This document shows positions 47,100 to 57,683 of a stretch of 64,000 bases of DNA, piece by piece. Position 1 is the first letter of the stretch; each line of letters begins with the position of its first letter. Where the stretch lies: the NCBI RefSeq assembly GCF_027489515.1, contig NZ_JAIXZS010000100.1, forward strand, positions 1 to 64,000. Direction: 5' to 3'. The translations under genes were made by a program, and so were the position numbers. This DNA comes from Novosphingobium sp. (GTDB lineage Bacteria; Pseudomonadota; Alphaproteobacteria; Sphingomonadales; Sphingomonadaceae). Under the pieces are notes generated by a model that was given only the letters and a program-made list of their open reading frames with translations, did not search any database and had not been told where the DNA came from.

Positions 47100-48270
47100 G
47101 GACGTGGAAGAGTCCGGCTCGGACACGGGCGCGGATGGGGCGGGCGGTTCGCGCGCGCTGGCCATCGCGCGCGGGATGCGCGAGCGGACGCTGCGCGATC
47201 GCCGGCGCCGCCAGTGGCTCTCGGTCCTGATCGTCGCGGCCTCGGTGCTGGGCGCCCTCGGCTGGGGCGTGCTGGTGGTCCAGCCGCGGTATGCGGCCGA
47301 AACGCGCTTCTCGGTGCGGGGCAGCAGTGCGCCGGCGCAGAGCGCGGCCGGCGGCTTCGGCAGCGTGCTGGGCAGCGGAGCTGGCGCTTCGGCCGGGATC
47401 GGCTTTGTCGATGGCTATGCGGTCAACGACTTCCTCAAGTCGCGCGATTGCATGCAGCAGCTGGCAAAGCGCGTCGATCTGGCGCGCCTGCTTGATGTGC
47501 CGGCCTCGCGGGGAACCGAGGCGCTCTACCGTGCCTATCGCGACACGGTGGTGCCCAAGTTCTTCATGGTCGAGCAGGAGAACATGCTTGAGGTCGACGG
47601 GTTCGATCCGGCCCGTTCGAACCGCATCGCCAAGGAACTCCTGCTCATCGCCCAGACCTTCGTGGAGCGGATGGACGCGCAGGGTGTGCAGAACGCGCTC
47701 GACGTGAATGCGGCGCAGTTGCGCGCCGCGGAAGAACAGGCTGTCACCGCGGCCAATGCCGTTGCGGCCTGGCGCGCGACCAACCGCAATGTCGATCCCG
47801 AGGCGGAAAGCACCCTGATCATGACCATGATCGGCCAGATCGAGCAGGAGCTCAACGCGGCGCGGATCAACTATGAAAAGGTGCGCGCGTTCGGCAATCC
47901 CGATCATCCGATGTTGCGCCCGGCGCAGATGCAGGTCGATGCGCTAGAGCGGCAACTGGCGCAGACCCGCGCGCGGCTTGCCGGCAACAGCGGCTCGGCG
48001 GCAGCGCAGCTCAGGGCCTATAGCCAGCTGAAGAACGCGCAGACCTTCGCCGACAACAATCTGGCCTCGGCCCGCGATGCCTATCAGCAGGCCTATCGCG
48101 ACGTGACGCGCTTGCGCCGGTATCTGACCGTCATTTCGCAGCCGGTCGCACAGGATGTGCCGAGCAGTCCCAATCTGCCGCTGCTTGCGCTGGAAGGGTT
48201 GCTGGGGGGAATCGTTCTGGCGTTCCTGGTTTCACTGGTGCTCAGCCTGCGGCGCCCGGAACCGACCTGA
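47077..48270 (+). CDS. Capsule export inner-membrane protein (KpsE/Wzz-like)
   Basis: N- and C-terminal TM segments, coiled-coil, QPRYAAETRFSVRG; SD ggagg. Confidence 0.88.
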   Translation: MTAKSFSEDVEESGSDTGADGAGGSRALAIARGMRERTLRDRRRRQWLSVLIVAASVLGALGWGVLVVQPRYAAETRFSVRGSSAPAQSAAGGFGSVLGSGAGASAGIGFVDGYAVNDFLKSRDCMQQLAKRVDLARLLDVPASRGTEALYRAYRDTVVPKFFMVEQENMLEVDGFDPARSNRIAKELLLIAQTFVERMDAQGVQNALDVNAAQLRAAEEQAVTAANAVAAWRATNRNVDPEAESTLIMTMIGQIEQELNAARINYEKVRAFGNPDHPMLRPAQMQVDALERQLAQTRARLAGNSGSAAAQLRAYSQLKNAQTFADNNLASARDAYQQAYRDVTRLRRYLTVISQPVAQDVPSSPNLPLLALEGLLGGIVLAFLVSLVLSLRRPEPT

Positions 48271-48695
48271 AGGGGGCTGTTATTGGGCCAGTTTGCGGGC
48301 CAGTCGCTGGTGACTTGTCACAATTTGGCAGGAAAGCGGCTATATCCGGCCGCCACCGGCCGTCGCCTGGGGCAACCGCCTGTCGTGAACGGCGGTCAAC
48401 TCGGCGCAAGTGGCAAGCGCTTCGGGATGGTCGGTCGTACGCGCCAAACGCTGTGTGCAGTACGGAAAGGTGAGGGGGGCATCGTTTCTATCGTGGCAAA
48501 GGACAGTCCACTTACGCCGAGACCTAACCATTTTGGACGCATTTCGTTCACAAGGCGCTTGCCCTGATTGACGATCTCACGCTGAGGTTGCAAACGGAAG
48601 TTTAGACCGGATTATTCCCATCTGTAGTTGGGGTTTTGCGGATAACGCCATGAGGGCACAGGGGCCGGTGAAGCCTATCAACGGGACCACAACGT

Positions 48696-51209
48696 TTGCG
48701 TAAAATATCGATTTCGCCAATCGGTACGTGCCGTATCAATACTCCGCTCAAGCGGGGTATGGCGCGGTACCCGGTGCAGCTTGATCTGCGCCGGATCTAC
48801 GGCTTTGTGCACACGAGCGATGAGGCGGTGCAGCAGCTTCGTTATCGTAGCGGCGAGATATCCTTTTCTGACGATGTCTTGCCGGTGCTGTTCCGCCCGG
48901 GTCTGGAATGCGGCGCCGAGCCTGTGCCTGATCGGGCAGCAGACCTCACGATCGTCGAGATCAGTTCGGCGAAGTCCTACACGATTGGCGATGTCGCGGT
49001 TCAGGGAAACTACCTGAGCCGCTATTTTGCCGATTTCTTTGCCTCGGCGCCGCGCGCGCGCGTCTACTGGAATCTGGCGGCTCAGGGCGATGCCGCGGCG
49101 ATGAAGGCCTTCCTTGCGGATGATCCGGCCTTTCGTATCTATTCGGAATCGGATCGCAGCCTGCTCGAACGCATCCGCGTGCGTCAGCAGACATTTGATG
49201 ACGTGCGTGCCGATATGGCAACAGTCACCGAAATGCTCGGCAAGGACCGCGTGCTCTTCGTGACTCACGTCAATGCGTTGACGGCGGATGGCAGCCTCAT
49301 CGCCTCGCGTGACAAGGTGATCCACTGGATCAAGCGGGCCGCCAGCGAACTCGGCGCGGATTGCTTCGATCCGACCGGGCTCATGAACGCCTTCGGGCAG
49401 GCTCGTGCGCTCGAACGCGATGGCATGGACCTGACGCATTTCACCAATGCATTCTGCGACCGCTGGTATGCCGCCGTGCAGCGCGACTATGTCCTCAAGA
49501 GCGTTGCCGATAGCGAGATCGACGAAGCGACCGCCGCGCAGATCGATGCGGCAATCCTTGCTGAAAGCATCGCCACCGCGATCGCCCACGACGATTTCTT
49601 CGATGGCACGCACCAGCTGTTCGCCGCGATCAAGGCGCATCCCGAGAACGTCTCGCTGCACCTGCTGCACGGGCAGGTGCTGGCCCGGATCGGGGATTTC
49701 GAGGGGGCATGCCGCGTGCTCGCGCCCCATGTCGCCGCGGCCGAGATGACGGCCGAACTGCGACAGGCGCTGATGCGGGCCCAGCTCGAAACCGGTGACG
49801 CCGAGAGCGCGCTGGCGCTGGCCTGCCAGTTGCTGACCGACGAGTACGAAACGGTCGAGATTTACGAGATCGCGGGCAAGGCGGCCGATCAGCTCGGGCT
49901 GGCGGACGATGCGCTGCGCTATCGCAAGCTGGCCTTCCGGCTCGATCCCTCGAACCATGCTGCGGCCATATCGGTGCTGGAACGCTATCTGGCCGCCGGA
50001 AAGGGCGAGGCTCATGCCATCTGGCTGCGCGAGGTTCTCGAATTGCTCGATGCTCGCGGCACCGCTGCCGCAGCGCGGGCGCTGGTCGAATGGGCCATCA
50101 CCCGGCATGAGCCGGACGTGCTTGGCCGTGCGATGATCCTGCTTGCACGGCACGACATGATCCAGATTCCCGCGCTGGTTGATGAAGCCGTGCGGGCGGG
50201 CATGGAAGACGTGCTCCTCGCGATCGCGGCCACGATCATGGCCATGCCGAACCTGACCGACAAGGCGCAGCGCGCGCTGCAGAAAGTTGCGGCCGGATGG
50301 GCGAAGGAAGCCGAAGCGCTGCAGGCAGCGGGCCGGCACGCCGAGGCGTTCGCTTATGCCAAAGCGCTGCTTGCCGTGCTGCCCGGCAATGGACCGGCGC
50401 GGCGCATATGCCGCGCAATGGCGGTCGATCTGCTGGCGAAGGTGCGCGCCGCGCCGGGCGATGCGGCTGTCGCTGCGTTGTGCGAGGAGGCGGGCGACCT
50501 CGTCTACGAACTCGCCGCTGCCGCGCAGGCCTATGCCCGCGCCCTCGTCAATCTTGATCGGCTGGCCGAGGCGCAGGCCGTCTCTGCCCGGATCCTCGCC
50601 GAGGACCCCGATGCGATCGATGCCAGGGCCGCGCTTGCCCATATCGCCGGACTGCGCGGCGATTTCCTGACCGCCTTGCGGCTCTACACCAGCCTGGCCG
50701 AAGACCCGCACGAGATTGCCGAGCGCCACCGTGTGCGGATCGATCGCTTCCTCGCGAGCGCGGGTTCGCGCGGGGTGCGGCAGCTGCGCGTGCTGCTGGC
50801 CGAAGGCCGCAACGATGAGGCGATTGCCATCTGGGACCTGCTGCGCCGCCGGCTGGAGCTTGCAGAGGCGATGGCGACGGAGGCCATGCGCATGCGCAGC
50901 ATCCTGCGCAGCCAGCTGCGACAGCTTGACGATGACGAGGGCCAGCGCGGCGCGGTCAACGGGCCGCTCGAGATCCTCGATCACATGCTTATGCTGGCTC
51001 CCGATGATACCACCGTTCTGCGGCGCGCTGCGCTCGAGGCGATGCGGCAGCAGCAGTTCGAAAAGGCGGCTGCCTACTGGCGCCGGCTTGATTCCGTCAC
51101 ACCCGGTCTCCACGAGGTTTCGGTGTTTCTCGAGCGTTGCTCGGCCCGCGCACGTCGTCAGGCCCGCCATCAGGCGGCGTCACCTGCCGGCCCGTTGCTG
51201 GCGGCATGA
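48696..51209 (+). CDS. SGNH/GDSL-like N-terminal domain plus TPR-like repeats; paralog of 35394..37904
   Basis: SISPIGTCRINTPLKRGMARYPV...VEISSAKSYTIGDVAVQGNYLSRYFADFFASAPRA; DLTHFTN. Confidence 0.75.
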   Translation: MRKISISPIGTCRINTPLKRGMARYPVQLDLRRIYGFVHTSDEAVQQLRYRSGEISFSDDVLPVLFRPGLECGAEPVPDRAADLTIVEISSAKSYTIGDVAVQGNYLSRYFADFFASAPRARVYWNLAAQGDAAAMKAFLADDPAFRIYSESDRSLLERIRVRQQTFDDVRADMATVTEMLGKDRVLFVTHVNALTADGSLIASRDKVIHWIKRAASELGADCFDPTGLMNAFGQARALERDGMDLTHFTNAFCDRWYAAVQRDYVLKSVADSEIDEATAAQIDAAILAESIATAIAHDDFFDGTHQLFAAIKAHPENVSLHLLHGQVLARIGDFEGACRVLAPHVAAAEMTAELRQALMRAQLETGDAESALALACQLLTDEYETVEIYEIAGKAADQLGLADDALRYRKLAFRLDPSNHAAAISVLERYLAAGKGEAHAIWLREVLELLDARGTAAAARALVEWAITRHEPDVLGRAMILLARHDMIQIPALVDEAVRAGMEDVLLAIAATIMAMPNLTDKAQRALQKVAAGWAKEAEALQAAGRHAEAFAYAKALLAVLPGNGPARRICRAMAVDLLAKVRAAPGDAAVAALCEEAGDLVYELAAAAQAYARALVNLDRLAEAQAVSARILAEDPDAIDARAALAHIAGLRGDFLTALRLYTSLAEDPHEIAERHRVRIDRFLASAGSRGVRQLRVLLAEGRNDEAIAIWDLLRRRLELAEAMATEAMRMRSILRSQLRQLDDDEGQRGAVNGPLEILDHMLMLAPDDTTVLRRAALEAMRQQQFEKAAAYWRRLDSVTPGLHEVSVFLERCSARARRQARHQAASPAGPLLAA

Positions 51210-51244
51210 GCGGGCGGCGGCAGATTATCATGAGGGGGACGGAT

Positions 51245-53179
51245 ATGGCCTACAGGGGCACGAGCGCGGACCTGGACGATTCCGGGGCACCCGCAGCCGG
51301 CGCGGCCTTTCCGGCGATCAACGTCGGCACGGTTTCCACCAGCCTTGCCCCGCCCGTGGCACCCTCCGCGCAGCCGAGTGCACCCGTGGCAGACCCGGTG
51401 GCAAATCCTGCAGGGGCCGCTGTTGACGGGCAGGAAGCGCCGAAAGGTCCGTCGCCCGAAGTCGAAGCCCGGATGAAGGCGGCGTTCGCACACCTCGAGC
51501 GGCGCGAGTTTCCCCCTGTCGCCGAACTGCTCGATGTCAGCGCGCTCGATCCCGAGACGCCGCTCAACACCAAGATCGAATGGGCCGAACTGCTCGCGCG
51601 GGCAAACCATGTCGAGCAGTCCGATGCGTTGTTCGAGACGCTGCTGGCGGACTATCCCAAGTCGCGCCGGCTGCGCTTCATGTATGCCCGCCGGCTTTAT
51701 CCGCGCGGGTTCCTTGCCCGGGCGGTGCAGCTTCTGCGCGGTGCGGCGGCCTTCCCCGAGGGCAGCGCGCAGCGGGCCTATGCCGATCGCCTCTATGGCA
51801 TGCTGGACCGGTTCGAGGCCCGGGAGGAGCGCGCCATCGCGCCCGACGAGGACTGCCGCATCCTTGCGATGAAGTACGCGATCCTCGCCTACCGCGACCG
51901 GCAGGTGCAGCCGGTGCAGGCCGGGCGGGTCGGGCGGGTTTCGCTGGTGACCGGCGGCCTTGGCCCCGGCGGTGCGGAACGCCAGCTTTCGCGCACCGCG
52001 ATCGAGCTCGAGAGAGCGCGGCGGGCAGTGGGCGGGGTCGGCGGCATTGCGATCGAACGTCCGGTGGAAGTGCTGGTCCGCTCGCACAGCGCGCGGGGGC
52101 AGCGCGACTTCTTCCTGTCCGAGTTGCAGGCGGGCGAGGTTGACGTCCGGCAGATCGACGAGATGCCGGTGGCGAGCACGGAAACGCTGGGCCTCAGCGA
52201 TCCCGATCTGGCCGCGCTGATCGATTATCTGCCGATCAAGGTCAATTTCGGTGTGCGCCGCCTTGTCGAGCACTACCGCGAAACGCAGCCCGAAGTCGTC
52301 TCGCTGTGGCAAGACGGTGCCTGCCTGTTTGGCGGGCTTGCCGCGATCATGGCCGGGGTCCCGCAGGTGCAGATGGTGATCCGCGGCTTGCCGCCGATCA
52401 TCCGCCGCCACATGCTGATCCCCGAATACGAGATCATGTACCGGGCCATCGCGCAGATCCCGGGGGTCGCGTTCATCAGCAATTCCAAGGGTGCGGCCAA
52501 GGCTTATGCCGAATGGCTCGATATCCCGGTCGAGCGGTTCAAGATCGTCTACAACGGCGTGCCGAAGATGACCTGCAACGCCACGCCCGAGGCGGATACG
52601 ATGTGGGAGGACTTCCTCGCGCGCACGCCGGGCGGCGATCATGTGGTCGGCGGGGTATTCCGTTTCGATACGGACAAGCGCCCGACCTGGTGGATCCGCT
52701 TTGCCTATCACTACGCGCGTCGCCATCCCGATGCGCGGTTTCTGCTGGTGGGCGATGGCCGCCTGTTCGGCGAATGCGTCCAGATGGCGAAGGACCTCAA
52801 GATCGAGGACCGCATCCTCTTCGTCGGGCGGTCGACCAATGTCGGCTACTGGATGAAGAAGATGGACGTGCTTGTCCTCATGTCGAGCTTCGAGGGCCTG
52901 CCCAACGTGCTGATCGAAGCGCAATATCTGGGCGTGCCGGTGGTTTCGACCCCGGCTGGCGGCGCTTCGGAATGCTTCATCGAGGGCGTGACCGGCCATA
53001 TTCTCGGCTCGGCGGATCGCACCGACTTCGATGAGGCCTGCGTCAAGACGAACGCCCTCCTCGGCCGCGCGCAGCGGGAGGAGATCTTCGGCCCGGCCAC
53101 CAGCGATTTTCTGGAGCCCAACTTCTCGGTCAGCCGGATGCTGGAGAATTTCCTCCGCGCGACTTGCAGCCCGAACTGA
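51245..53179 (+). CDS. Glycosyltransferase family 4-like protein with N-terminal TPR-like region
   Basis: SLVTGGLGPGGAERQL, FKIVYNGVP, VLVLMSSFEGLPNVLIEAQYLGVPVVSTPAGG. Confidence 0.87.
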   Translation: MAYRGTSADLDDSGAPAAGAAFPAINVGTVSTSLAPPVAPSAQPSAPVADPVANPAGAAVDGQEAPKGPSPEVEARMKAAFAHLERREFPPVAELLDVSALDPETPLNTKIEWAELLARANHVEQSDALFETLLADYPKSRRLRFMYARRLYPRGFLARAVQLLRGAAAFPEGSAQRAYADRLYGMLDRFEAREERAIAPDEDCRILAMKYAILAYRDRQVQPVQAGRVGRVSLVTGGLGPGGAERQLSRTAIELERARRAVGGVGGIAIERPVEVLVRSHSARGQRDFFLSELQAGEVDVRQIDEMPVASTETLGLSDPDLAALIDYLPIKVNFGVRRLVEHYRETQPEVVSLWQDGACLFGGLAAIMAGVPQVQMVIRGLPPIIRRHMLIPEYEIMYRAIAQIPGVAFISNSKGAAKAYAEWLDIPVERFKIVYNGVPKMTCNATPEADTMWEDFLARTPGGDHVVGGVFRFDTDKRPTWWIRFAYHYARRHPDARFLLVGDGRLFGECVQMAKDLKIEDRILFVGRSTNVGYWMKKMDVLVLMSSFEGLPNVLIEAQYLGVPVVSTPAGGASECFIEGVTGHILGSADRTDFDEACVKTNALLGRAQREEIFGPATSDFLEPNFSVSRMLENFLRATCSPN

Positions 53180-53246
53180 GCCGAAGTAGGTCCGGCGCCG
53201 AAACGGCTGTCGGCATGTGCCGAGGCTTACCGCGCCGGAGAATCAG

Positions 53247-54290
53247 ATGGCCATCCTCGTAACCGGCAATGCCGGCTTCATCGGCTTCCACACTGCCAAG
53301 ACCCTGCTGGAGCGCGGGGACGATGTCGTCGGGCTCGATGTCGTCAACGATTACTATGATCCCGCGATCAAGGAAGCGCGCCTCGCCATTCTGGAGGAGA
53401 CCGCGCGGCGGACCAATGCGAAGTACACCTTCGTGCGCGCCAATCTCGCAGACCGCGCCGCAGTCGAACGCACGTTTGGCGAGAACGACATCCGCCGCGT
53501 GATCAATCTCGCCGCGCAGGCAGGGGTGCGCTACTCGATCGAGAACCCGCACGCCTACGTCGAGAGCAACATCATCGGGTTCACCAACATTCTCGAAGCC
53601 TGCCGCCACGGCGGGGTCGAGCACCTGGTCTATGCCTCGACCAGCAGCGTCTATGGTGCCAACCAGGCGATGCCCTTCAGCGAACATGTCGGGGTCGATC
53701 ACCCGCTGCAGTTCTACGCCGCGACGAAGAAGGCGAACGAGCTGATGGCGCACAGCTACAGCCATCTCTACCGCCTGCCGACGACCGGCCTGCGCTTCTT
53801 CACGGTCTATGGCCCGTGGGGCCGTCCGGACATGGCGCTGTTCCTGTTCGCCAAGAACATCATCGCGGGCAAGCCGATCGATGTGTTCAACTATGGCAAC
53901 CACACGCGCGATTTCACCTTCGTCAGCGACATCGTCGAGGGGGTGATCCGCGCCTGCGACCATCCGGCGCAGCCGAACCCGGATTGGGACGCCCACCGCC
54001 CCGATCCCGCGACGAGCAACGCGCCCTACCGGATCTACAACATCGGCAACAACAGCCCGGTGAAGCTCACCGAATACATCGAGGCGCTGGAAGAAGCGCT
54101 GGGCAAGAAGGCGGAGCGCAATCTCCTGCCGCTGCAGGCAGGCGACGTGCCGGATACCTTCGCCGATGTTTCCGATCTTGAGCGCGAGTTGGGCTACAAG
54201 CCCGCAACCACAGTGAAGCAGGGGGTCGCTGCCTTCGTGGAGTGGTACCTCGATTACATGGCCAAGCCCGCCGGAACCACGGCTCGCTGA
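53247..54290 (+). CDS. NAD-dependent epimerase (UDP-glucuronate 4-epimerase-like)
   Basis: [39 protein letters not shown], Yxxx[10 protein letters not shown]. Confidence 0.9.
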   Translation: MAILVTGNAGFIGFHTAKTLLERGDDVVGLDVVNDYYDPAIKEARLAILEETARRTNAKYTFVRANLADRAAVERTFGENDIRRVINLAAQAGVRYSIENPHAYVESNIIGFTNILEACRHGGVEHLVYASTSSVYGANQAMPFSEHVGVDHPLQFYAATKKANELMAHSYSHLYRLPTTGLRFFTVYGPWGRPDMALFLFAKNIIAGKPIDVFNYGNHTRDFTFVSDIVEGVIRACDHPAQPNPDWDAHRPDPATSNAPYRIYNIGNNSPVKLTEYIEALEEALGKKAERNLLPLQAGDVPDTFADVSDLERELGYKPATTVKQGVAAFVEWYLDYMAKPAGTTAR

Positions 54291-54309
54291 TCGCTGATCG
54301 CGGCCACCC

Positions 54310-55446
54310 ATGCGCATCCTGCTGTTGACCCGGTCCTATCCGGCACCGGGCGATCTTTACCAATATCCCTTCGTCCATCGGCGCGTGCTGGCCTACCGGG
54401 CACTGGGCCATGACGTCGCCGTGTTCCGTTTCGATCCGGACCGACCTGCCGGCGCGCACCTCTTCGACGGCGTGGTGTGCGAAACCGGCGGTCTGGAGGA
54501 GGTCCGGGCGGCACTGGCGCGCGGCAGGCCCGATGTGGTCGCGGTGCACGGGCTCAGCGAGGCGATCTGGCCGGCCTGCACGCTGGTCGATCCGGCTATC
54601 CCGGTCTGCGCCTGGCTCCACGGCTCCGAGATCCCCGGCTTCCTGCGCGAGAAAGTCGTGCTGATCGAGGATCCGATCCGGCGCGCCCATCAGGAACGGC
54701 TGCTGGAGGGTCGGATCGCCTTCTGGCACGAGGTCCTCTCGCGCTGGCCGGACAACCTGCACATCGCCTTCGTCTCGGCGGATTCGCGCGAATTGATGCG
54801 CAGCGATCTGGGGGCACTGGTGCAGGATGCGCGCACAACCGTGTTGCACAACCCGATCGACACCGATCTCTTCCCCTATCGGGCCAAGCAGCCGGCTGAC
54901 CGGTTCGCGGTGCTGTCGATCCGGCCCTATGACAGCCGCTCCTATGCCAATGATCTTGCGGTGGAGGCGATCCTCGCGCTGCGCGCGAGGCCATGGTTCG
55001 GCCAGATGCGTTTCACGCTGATCGGCGATGGTCCGCTCTTTGCCGAAACGCTCGCCCCGCTGGCCGGAATCGCCGAAATCACGATTCGCCGCGGTTTCCT
55101 GACGCAGGAGGCCATCGCTGCCGAGCATGGCGGCCACGGACTGTTTCTGGTCCCGACCCGGCTCGATACCCAGGGTGTCTCGCGCGATGAGGCGATGGCG
55201 TCGGGGCTCGTTCCGGTGACGAATGCGGTCCATGCCGTGCCAGAATTCGTCGATGCCGAGTGTGCGGGGCTGGCCGGGCCTGACGACGCGGAAGGGCTCG
55301 CTGCGGGAATCGCGGAAATGGTCGAAAGCCCGGCGCTGTTCCTCGCCCGGTCGGCAGTGGCAGCGGCGCGGGTGCGCGCGCAATCGGGCCACGAACGGAT
55401 CATCCCCCGCGAACTGGCGTGGATGGCGGAGTGCGCGGCCTCATGA
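54310..55446 (+). CDS. Glycosyltransferase family 4
   Basis: MRILLLTRSYPAPGDLYQYPFVHRRVLAYRALGHDV; GVSRDEAMASGLVPVTNAV. Confidence 0.85.
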   Translation: MRILLLTRSYPAPGDLYQYPFVHRRVLAYRALGHDVAVFRFDPDRPAGAHLFDGVVCETGGLEEVRAALARGRPDVVAVHGLSEAIWPACTLVDPAIPVCAWLHGSEIPGFLREKVVLIEDPIRRAHQERLLEGRIAFWHEVLSRWPDNLHIAFVSADSRELMRSDLGALVQDARTTVLHNPIDTDLFPYRAKQPADRFAVLSIRPYDSRSYANDLAVEAILALRARPWFGQMRFTLIGDGPLFAETLAPLAGIAEITIRRGFLTQEAIAAEHGGHGLFLVPTRLDTQGVSRDEAMASGLVPVTNAVHAVPEFVDAECAGLAGPDDAEGLAAGIAEMVESPALFLARSAVAAARVRAQSGHERIIPRELAWMAECAAS

Positions 55447-56252
55447 CAGATGCACGGCTTGTGCCCGATCTGCCGCGCCCGGAGTTCCTGATGGCCTCGA
55501 TGGGCCGCTCGGGCAGCACGATGATCGCGAACTGGCTGACCGATCCACCCGAGCGCGTCGTGCTGATCGAGCCGTCGCTGTTCTCGCTCCGCAATCCCGA
55601 TATGGTCCGCGTGCAGTTGCCCGAGTTCAGCGAGCCTGCAGGCGACGCCGAATGGACGTATCCGGATGCAGACTGGCAGGCGCGCTTTCGGCGCCTGTTT
55701 GCACCACGCCTGGCCGGGCGGCGCTGGGCGCTCAAGGAAGTGCTGGTCGCCGAAAGCGAGCGGATCATGGCGACCTTCGCCCCGCCGCGCGTGGTCGTGA
55801 CGGTGCGCGATATTGGCGCGATTGCCGCCAGCTTCCTTGAAAAGCACCGCCGGCAGAACAACCGGCACCGCTTCGACGCGGGCTGGGTCGGCACCTATTG
55901 CCGGCGCGAAAGCGCGGCCATGGTCGCGCTGTGCGACGCCATGCAGCGCGAGGGCCTGCCGCATCACGTGGTCCGCTACGAGGATTTCGTGGCATCGGAA
56001 GATGTCCGGCAGCAGTTGGCCGCTTTCGTCGGGTGGCCCGGGGGCGGACTTGCCCAGCGCCACTTCGGCAAACTTGGCCGCGCGTTCGAGGCCGAACGTC
56101 ACGCCAGCGGCGTCAGCGCGCGCACGCCTTCGCTGCCCGAGCGGGCGCTGGAGCCCGAAGAACTGGCGCTGCTGCCCGGGATCGTCGCGGATTGCGCAGC
56201 CTATCAGGCCCGGTTCGGCTTCGGCCCGGTTTCGCAGCACGCCGCGACCTGA
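55443..56252 (+). CDS. Sulfotransferase-like protein
   Basis: FLMASMGRSGSTMIANWL (PAPS P-loop-like); ATGA overlap with upstream gene. Confidence 0.7.
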   Translation: MTDARLVPDLPRPEFLMASMGRSGSTMIANWLTDPPERVVLIEPSLFSLRNPDMVRVQLPEFSEPAGDAEWTYPDADWQARFRRLFAPRLAGRRWALKEVLVAESERIMATFAPPRVVVTVRDIGAIAASFLEKHRRQNNRHRFDAGWVGTYCRRESAAMVALCDAMQREGLPHHVVRYEDFVASEDVRQQLAAFVGWPGGGLAQRHFGKLGRAFEAERHASGVSARTPSLPERALEPEELALLPGIVADCAAYQARFGFGPVSQHAAT

Positions 56253-56284
56253 TAGACTGCCCCTCTTAGCGAGGCATCCGGTCC

Positions 56285-57190
56285 ATGCAGCTGCGCCACT
56301 TGCGCTACTTCGTCACGCTCGCGCGCGAGCAGCACTTCGCCAAGGCAGCCGCGACCTGCGGGATTTCGCAGCCCACGCTCTCGGCAGGGCTCGCCGCGCT
56401 GGAGGCCGAGTTCGGCCGGCGTCTGGTCGAGCGCGACCGCCGCTTTGTCGGCCTCACCCCACACGGCCAGGCCATGCTGCCGTGGGCGGAGCAGATCCTC
56501 GGCGCGGTGAGCGGCATGGCGAGCGCGGTGGCGGCGACCGCCGCGCCGCTCAAGGGCGAGTTCGGTCTCGCCGCGATTCCCGCCGCGCTGCCGTTCGTCG
56601 GCCTCCTGGGGGAAGCTCTGCTGGCGCAGAACCCCGGGATCACGCTCGCCGTCCGCTCTGCCACGTCGCGCGCGATCGAGCACGGCCTCCACGCGTTCGA
56701 GGTCGATGCAGGGCTCACCTATCTCGATCACGAGCCACCGGCCAACGTCCTCTCCGTCCCGCTTTATGCCGAGCGCTACGTCTTCCTCGCCGCGCGCGGC
56801 ACGGGGTTCGATGAGCACACCGCGATCAGCTGGGATGAGGCGACCCGGCAGGATCTCTGCCTCCTCCACCAGGGCATGCAATACCGCCGCATCCTTGACG
56901 AGCGCCTTGCCGCGCGCGGGCTCGCGGTCGCCCCGCGGGCCACGGCGGACAGCCACTTCGCGCTCTTTGCGATGGTCCGCTCCGGCGCCTTCGCGACGAT
57001 TGTCCCCGATGGCTATGCGCGGCTCATGTCCGGGGTCGAATGGGCGCGCTTCGTGCCCTTCGATGCGCCCGACGAGGCGCGGCGCGTCGGGCTGGTCGTG
57101 GTAAATCGCGATCCGCTTGGGCCCATGGCCCGCGCCGCGCTGGCGGCGGCTCGTGCACTCGAACCGGCAGGGCTGGAACCGCCCCTGTGA
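56285..57190 (+). CDS. LysR-family regulator of the formate dehydrogenase operon (inferred)
   Basis: MQLRHLRYFVTLAREQHFAKAAATCGISQPTLSAGLAALEAEFG; directly upstream of fds. Confidence 0.9.
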   Translation: MQLRHLRYFVTLAREQHFAKAAATCGISQPTLSAGLAALEAEFGRRLVERDRRFVGLTPHGQAMLPWAEQILGAVSGMASAVAATAAPLKGEFGLAAIPAALPFVGLLGEALLAQNPGITLAVRSATSRAIEHGLHAFEVDAGLTYLDHEPPANVLSVPLYAERYVFLAARGTGFDEHTAISWDEATRQDLCLLHQGMQYRRILDERLAARGLAVAPRATADSHFALFAMVRSGAFATIVPDGYARLMSGVEWARFVPFDAPDEARRVGLVVVNRDPLGPMARAALAAARALEPAGLEPPL

Positions 57191-57260
57191 TAGAAGTAAT
57201 CTATCAGCCATCACGCATTTCGATTTGACCTTTGCGCCCGATTTCCCAAGGCATTAGCGC

Positions 57261-57683
57261 ATGACAGACCAAGACGAGCTCGATGGCATCCTTGCCGCCC
57301 ACGCCGGGCGCGAGGGCGCGCTGCTGCCGATCCTGCATGATGTGCAGGCCGCGTTCGGCCATGTTTCGGAAAGCGCGGTGCGCCAGATTGCGCAGGCCCT
57401 CAACCTGACGCGGGCCGAAGTCCACGGCGTCGTCAGCTTCTATCACGATTTCCGCGAAGAGCCGGAAAGCCGCCCGGTGCTCAAGCTCTGCCGCGCAGAA
57501 AGCTGCCAGGCGCGCGGGGTGGAGGCGCTCGCCGCCGCGCTGCCGGAAAATCCGCGCGTGAAGGTCGAGACGGTCTACTGCCTCGGCCTGTGCAGTGTTG
57601 GCCCCGCCGCGATGGTCGGCCATGAAGTCCACGGCCGGCTCGATGCTGCCCGGCTTGGCGCGCTGGTGGAGAGCCTGGCATGA
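57261..57683 (+). CDS. fdsG: NAD-dependent formate dehydrogenase gamma subunit (NuoE-like)
   Basis: HGVVSFYHDFREEPESRPVLKLCRAESCQARG...YCLGLCSVGPAAMV. Confidence 0.92.
   Translation: MTDQDELDGILAAHAGREGALLPILHDVQAAFGHVSESAVRQIAQALNLTRAEVHGVVSFYHDFREEPESRPVLKLCRAESCQARGVEALAAALPENPRVKVETVYCLGLCSVGPAAMVGHEVHGRLDAARLGALVESLA

Noticed and set aside
44946-47165. 739-aa minus-strand ORF
   Set aside because: Antisense across OPX, KpsM-like and KpsT-like genes; low-complexity HRDR-type translation.
48678-51170. 830-aa minus-strand ORF
   Set aside because: Antisense to the well-supported plus-strand SGNH/TPR gene; His/Arg/Gly-rich composition typical of shadow ORFs in high-GC DNA.
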